From Halobacillus sp. A5 (GTDB lineage Bacteria > Bacillota > Bacilli > Bacillales > Halobacillaceae): a stretch of DNA of 64,000 nucleotides. The stretch is from positions 744,001 through 808,000 of the forward strand of contig NZ_JAIZEO010000001.1 of NCBI RefSeq assembly GCF_024189315.1, read 5' to 3'. The notes beneath the pieces were generated by a model, which was not told the DNA's origin, searched no databases, and was given only the letters and a program-made list of their open reading frames with translations. Below are positions 61,336-64,000 of this stretch, piece by piece. Within the stretch, counting starts at the first letter, position 1; each line of letters starts with the position of its first letter. Made by a program: the position numbers and the translations under genes.

Positions 61336-63381
61336 TCAGTCCAGTACTTTACCTGAAATATGCTCGTCCTTCTCAATCATCTGCTTAAGCATGCGATATT
61401 CTTCGCTCGTTTCGAGCAGACCTTCAGAAATAATCTGTGCAGCATCCTGCCTTGCTGTTTCTAAAGCCCTGTAGTCGTGCACCATGTCACCTACTTTAAA
61501 TTCGGGGAGACCGCTCTGTTTCCTTCCGAAGAAATCACCAGGACCTCTTAATTTTAAGTCTTGTTCTGACAGCTCAAAACCATCAGTCGTTTCTGTCATA
61601 ATTCTCATCCGTTCCTTTCCGACATCTCCCTTTGGATCAGCCAGCAGGATGCAATAGCTCTGCTCACTTCCTCTTCCAACCCGTCCTCTTAACTGATGCA
61701 GCTGGGATAATCCAAAACGTTCCGCGTCATGAATGACCATAACCGTTGCATTAGGGACATTCACCCCCACCTCTACAACAGTAGTCGATACTAAAACCTG
61801 TACACGGTTTGCAGCGAAGCTTTGCATCACTTCCTCTTTTTCTTCATTTGTTAGACGACCATGCATTAAGCCTACTATTATATCTGGTTCAAACACTTGA
61901 GCGAGCTGATTATATAAATCAATCGCGTTTTGAATATCCAGCTGATCTGACTCCTCAATCAATGGGCAGATGACGTAAGCCTGGTGGCCGAGACGAATTT
62001 GTTTTTGAATAAATGCAAGTACTTTTTCTGTTAGTTGTCCTTTTACCCAATAGGTTTCAACCGGTTTTCTCCCGGCAGGCATTTCATCAATAACACTTAC
62101 GTCCATATCTCCAAACGCCGTGATTGCGAGAGTTCTCGGGATAGGGGTAGCTGTCATAAACAGCACATCCGGATGCAGACCTTTGTCCCTAAGTGTTCTT
62201 CTCTGGTTAACTCCAAAGCGGTGCTGCTCGTCTACGATAACAAAACCCAGCTGCTGAAAGTCCACTTCATCTTGTATTAGAGCATGCGTTCCTATAATTA
62301 AATCAGCTTTATGCTCTTTAATATCCTGAAGAATTTCTTTCCTTCTTTTCCCCTTTACTGAACCCGTGAGCAGTACTATACGTATTCTCTCTCCAAACAT
62401 TTCTTTTAGAGAGTCTGCATGCTGTTCTGCTAATATTTCAGTAGGAACCATCAGAGCCGCCTGCCTGCCAGTAGTTATAGAAGCATACAAAGCTATAGCT
62501 GCAACAGCCGTTTTACCTGAACCTACATCCCCCTGCAAAAGTCTGTTCATACGGTACGGGTTTTTCATATCTTTTAAAATTTCACTTAAGGCTCTCTTTT
62601 GGGCACCTGTTAATTCGAAAGGCAGAGATTGAACGAATTCTGTTAAACGATCATTATGGTAGTTTTGGGCATTACCAGTTGTCAATTCCCTCTGCAGCTT
62701 TCTTAATAACTGCATTTTTAATTGAAATAACAAAAACTCTTCATATATGAAACGGCGCTTTGAGTGTTTTAACATCGTCCGGGTTTTTGGGTAATGCATT
62801 TGCTCTACTGCCTGCCGTCGTTCAGGAAGCTTATAACTGAGAACCTTATCCTGCGGAAGAATCTCCCTTACATCCTCTAAATATTCCTCTAGAGCTTCTT
62901 TAATTACTTTTCGTAACGTTACAAGCGTAATACTTTCTTTCAGGGTGTAAACGGGTTGAATAGGTTCTTGGTCTTCGGCTGCCCCTTTTTTATAGTTACT
63001 GACCGTAATCTGAAGACGATGCTGATCCCATTTACCTGTAATAGTTACTGTATCACCTGCACTTAGCTGCTTTTTGGCAAATGCCCGGTTAAACATTACG
63101 GCCTTAACAGCAAACTGTTCTACTTGGAGGGTCATCGTCAGGCGGGATTTTTTCTTACCATAGAATTGTACAACCGGATCGGATGTTAACTGACCTTCAA
63201 TAGTTGCTTTTTCTTCGTGTGCAAGCTCTGTTAATGGCTTTACTTCATATGAATCATAACGGAATGGGAAATAAAATAATAAATCATTAATGCTAAAAAG
63301 CCCAAGCTCATTTAAGTGAGCTTGCAGCTTTTCTCCAATTCCTTTCACTTCACTAATCGGTAAATCTAATCTATTCTTCAT
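61336..63381 (-). CDS. recG: ATP-dependent DNA helicase RecG
   Basis: RecG remodels stalled forks and Holliday junctions. From the ATG at 63381 (GGGAG upstream), 681 residues: an OB-fold wedge domain (about 55–150), helicase motifs (RLLQGDVGSGKTAVAAIALYA, TEILAEQHADSL, LIIGTHALIQDEVDF, FVIVDEQHRFGVNQR, LFMTATPIPRTLA), then VVEVGVNVPNATVMVIHDAERFGLSQLHQLRGRVGRG. The extension upstream to 63411 would overlap sdaAA by 41 bases and is unlikely; with the chosen start the overlap is 11 bases. The order sdaAA–recG–fapR matches B. subtilis. Confidence 0.97.
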   Translation of the reverse strand: MKNRLDLPISEVKGIGEKLQAHLNELGLFSINDLLFYFPFRYDSYEVKPLTELAHEEKATIEGQLTSDPVVQFYGKKKSRLTMTLQVEQFAVKAVMFNRAFAKKQLSAGDTVTITGKWDQHRLQITVSNYKKGAAEDQEPIQPVYTLKESITLVTLRKVIKEALEEYLEDVREILPQDKVLSYKLPERRQAVEQMHYPKTRTMLKHSKRRFIYEEFLLFQLKMQLLRKLQRELTTGNAQNYHNDRLTEFVQSLPFELTGAQKRALSEILKDMKNPYRMNRLLQGDVGSGKTAVAAIALYASITTGRQAALMVPTEILAEQHADSLKEMFGERIRIVLLTGSVKGKRRKEILQDIKEHKADLIIGTHALIQDEVDFQQLGFVIVDEQHRFGVNQRRTLRDKGLHPDVLFMTATPIPRTLAITAFGDMDVSVIDEMPAGRKPVETYWVKGQLTEKVLAFIQKQIRLGHQAYVICPLIEESDQLDIQNAIDLYNQLAQVFEPDIIVGLMHGRLTNEEKEEVMQSFAANRVQVLVSTTVVEVGVNVPNATVMVIHDAERFGLSQLHQLRGRVGRGSEQSYCILLADPKGDVGKERMRIMTETTDGFELSEQDLKLRGPGDFFGRKQSGLPEFKVGDMVHDYRALETARQDAAQIISEGLLETSEEYRMLKQMIEKDEHISGKVLD

Positions 63382-64000
63382 CAATTGGGCTCCCGTAAAT
63401 TTTGGCTTCAAGCTTCCTGCCTGTTAATGTGGCGGCAAGACCTCCCTGTGCCGTTTCTCTAAAAGCAGACGGCATTCGTTGTCCAACCTTATACATGGCA
63501 TCAATTACTTCGTCACATGGGATCCTGCTCGTAACTCCGGCCAGCGCCATATCTGCAGCTACGACTGCATTAGAAGCACCCATCGCATTTCTTTTTACAC
63601 AAGGAACCTCAACTAGACCTGCTACAGGATCACAAATTAATCCAAGCATGTTTTTCAAAGTAATTGCCATAGCTTCCGCAGATTGCTGAGGAGTGCCTCC
63701 GGCCATTTCTACAATTGCAGCGGCAGCCATTCCCGCTGCTGATCCCACTTCCGCCTGACAACCGCCGGCCGCACCGGATATTGAGGCATTGTTAGCCACC
63801 ACAAAACCAAAAGCCCCGGAGGTAAATAAGTAGCGGACCATCTGTTCACGGCTGGGATTTAATTTGTCTTTCACTGCAAAAAGTGTCCCCGGAACACAGC
63901 CGGCACTCCCGGCAGTAGGAGTAGCGCAAATCGTGCCCATAGCAGCATTCACTTCGTTAGTAGCTACTGCTTTACTTACCGCATCCATTAATAAATGCCC
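63371..64000 (-). CDS. sdaAA: L-serine dehydratase, iron–sulfur type, alpha subunit, N-terminus cut by window edge
   Basis: SdaAA with SdaAB deaminates L-serine to pyruvate using a [4Fe-4S] cluster. The visible 209 or so C-terminal codons contain ICATPTAGSAGCVPG, VVANNASISGAAGGCQAEVGSAAGMAAAAIVEM, MLGLICDPVAGLVEVPCVKRNAMGASNAV with the cluster Cys residues, and a C-terminus with GLAATLTGRKLEAKIYG. About the first 90 residues lie beyond base 64000. It overlaps recG by 11 bases. Confidence 0.95.
   Translation of the reverse strand, partial: GHLLMDAVSKAVATNEVNAAMGTICATPTAGSAGCVPGTLFAVKDKLNPSREQMVRYLFTSGAFGFVVANNASISGAAGGCQAEVGSAAGMAAAAIVEMAGGTPQQSAEAMAITLKNMLGLICDPVAGLVEVPCVKRNAMGASNAVVAADMALAGVTSRIPCDEVIDAMYKVGQRMPSAFRETAQGGLAATLTGRKLEAKIYGSPIDEE

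Noticed and set aside
1-64000. Prophage, insertion sequence, CRISPR or defence island
   Set aside because: Gene order is collinear with Bacillus housekeeping and motility loci throughout; no transposase, integrase of phage type, direct-repeat array or toxin–antitoxin pair was seen.

Overview
The window is a contiguous piece of chromosome from a low-GC, endospore-former-type Firmicute of the family Bacillaceae. Gene order matches the Bacillus subtilis stretch uppS–frr–pyrH–tsf–rpsB, then fla/che, codY–hslUV–xerC–topA–dprA–sucCD, rnhB–rbgA–rplS–trmD–rimM–ffh–ftsY–smc–rnc–acpP–fabG–fabD–plsX–fapR–recG–sdaAA almost gene for gene. Several proteins carry unusually acidic segments (FtsY, FlgE, RpsB tail, YlxF). 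This suggests a moderate halophile, Halobacillus-like, but that assignment is inference. All genes but one lie on the minus strand, so transcription runs from high to low coordinates. No tRNA, rRNA, CRISPR, prophage or insertion sequence was seen.

Layout in transcription order (high to low): (1) 64000–60634: end of sdaAA, recG, then fapR behind a promoter carrying a clear FapR operator. (2) 60634–52872: phospholipid and fatty-acid genes plsX–fabD–fabG–acpP, then rnc and smc, with one plus-strand DUF1128/UPF0435 gene between rnc and smc. (3) 52858–47071: ftsY–ylxM–ffh, rpsP–khpA–ylqD–rimM–trmD, and rplS with its own promoter and an L19-type leader. (4) 46994–42359: a large imperfect palindrome that looks like a dispersed repeat, lepB, rbgA, rnhB, and the ylqG–ylqH pair. 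(5) 42221–36963: sucCD, dprA, topA. (6) 36962–33002: xerC–hslV–hslU–codY behind a perfect-consensus sigma-A promoter; trmFO, which usually sits between topA and xerC, is missing here. (7) 32475–3987: a ~28.5 kb fla/che operon from flgB to sigD, followed by a FapA-family gene and a SwrB-like gene. (8) 3824–1: rpsB, tsf, pyrH, frr, uppS (incomplete).

The fla/che operon encodes the rod and basal-body start (FlgB, FlgC, FliE, FliF), the switch (FliG, FliM, FliY), the type III export gate and ATPase (FlhA, FlhB, FliO–R, FliH, FliI, FliJ), hook morphogenesis (FliK, FlgD, FlgE), assembly-number control (FlhF, FlhG), the chemotaxis core (CheA, B, C, D, W, Y) and sigma-D. The rest is housekeeping: translation, protein targeting, chromosome structure, lipid synthesis and the TCA cycle.

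I do not see an undescribed defence, secretion or biosynthetic system. The observations most worth checking are smaller: a hairpin that buries the flbD ribosome binding site, the multi-arm palindrome upstream of lepB, the loss of trmFO next to an exceptionally strong promoter followed by a perfect inverted repeat, a FlhB-C-like/FliK-like orphan pair (ylqH/ylqG), an altered G4 motif in RbgA, and an acidic insertion in FtsY.
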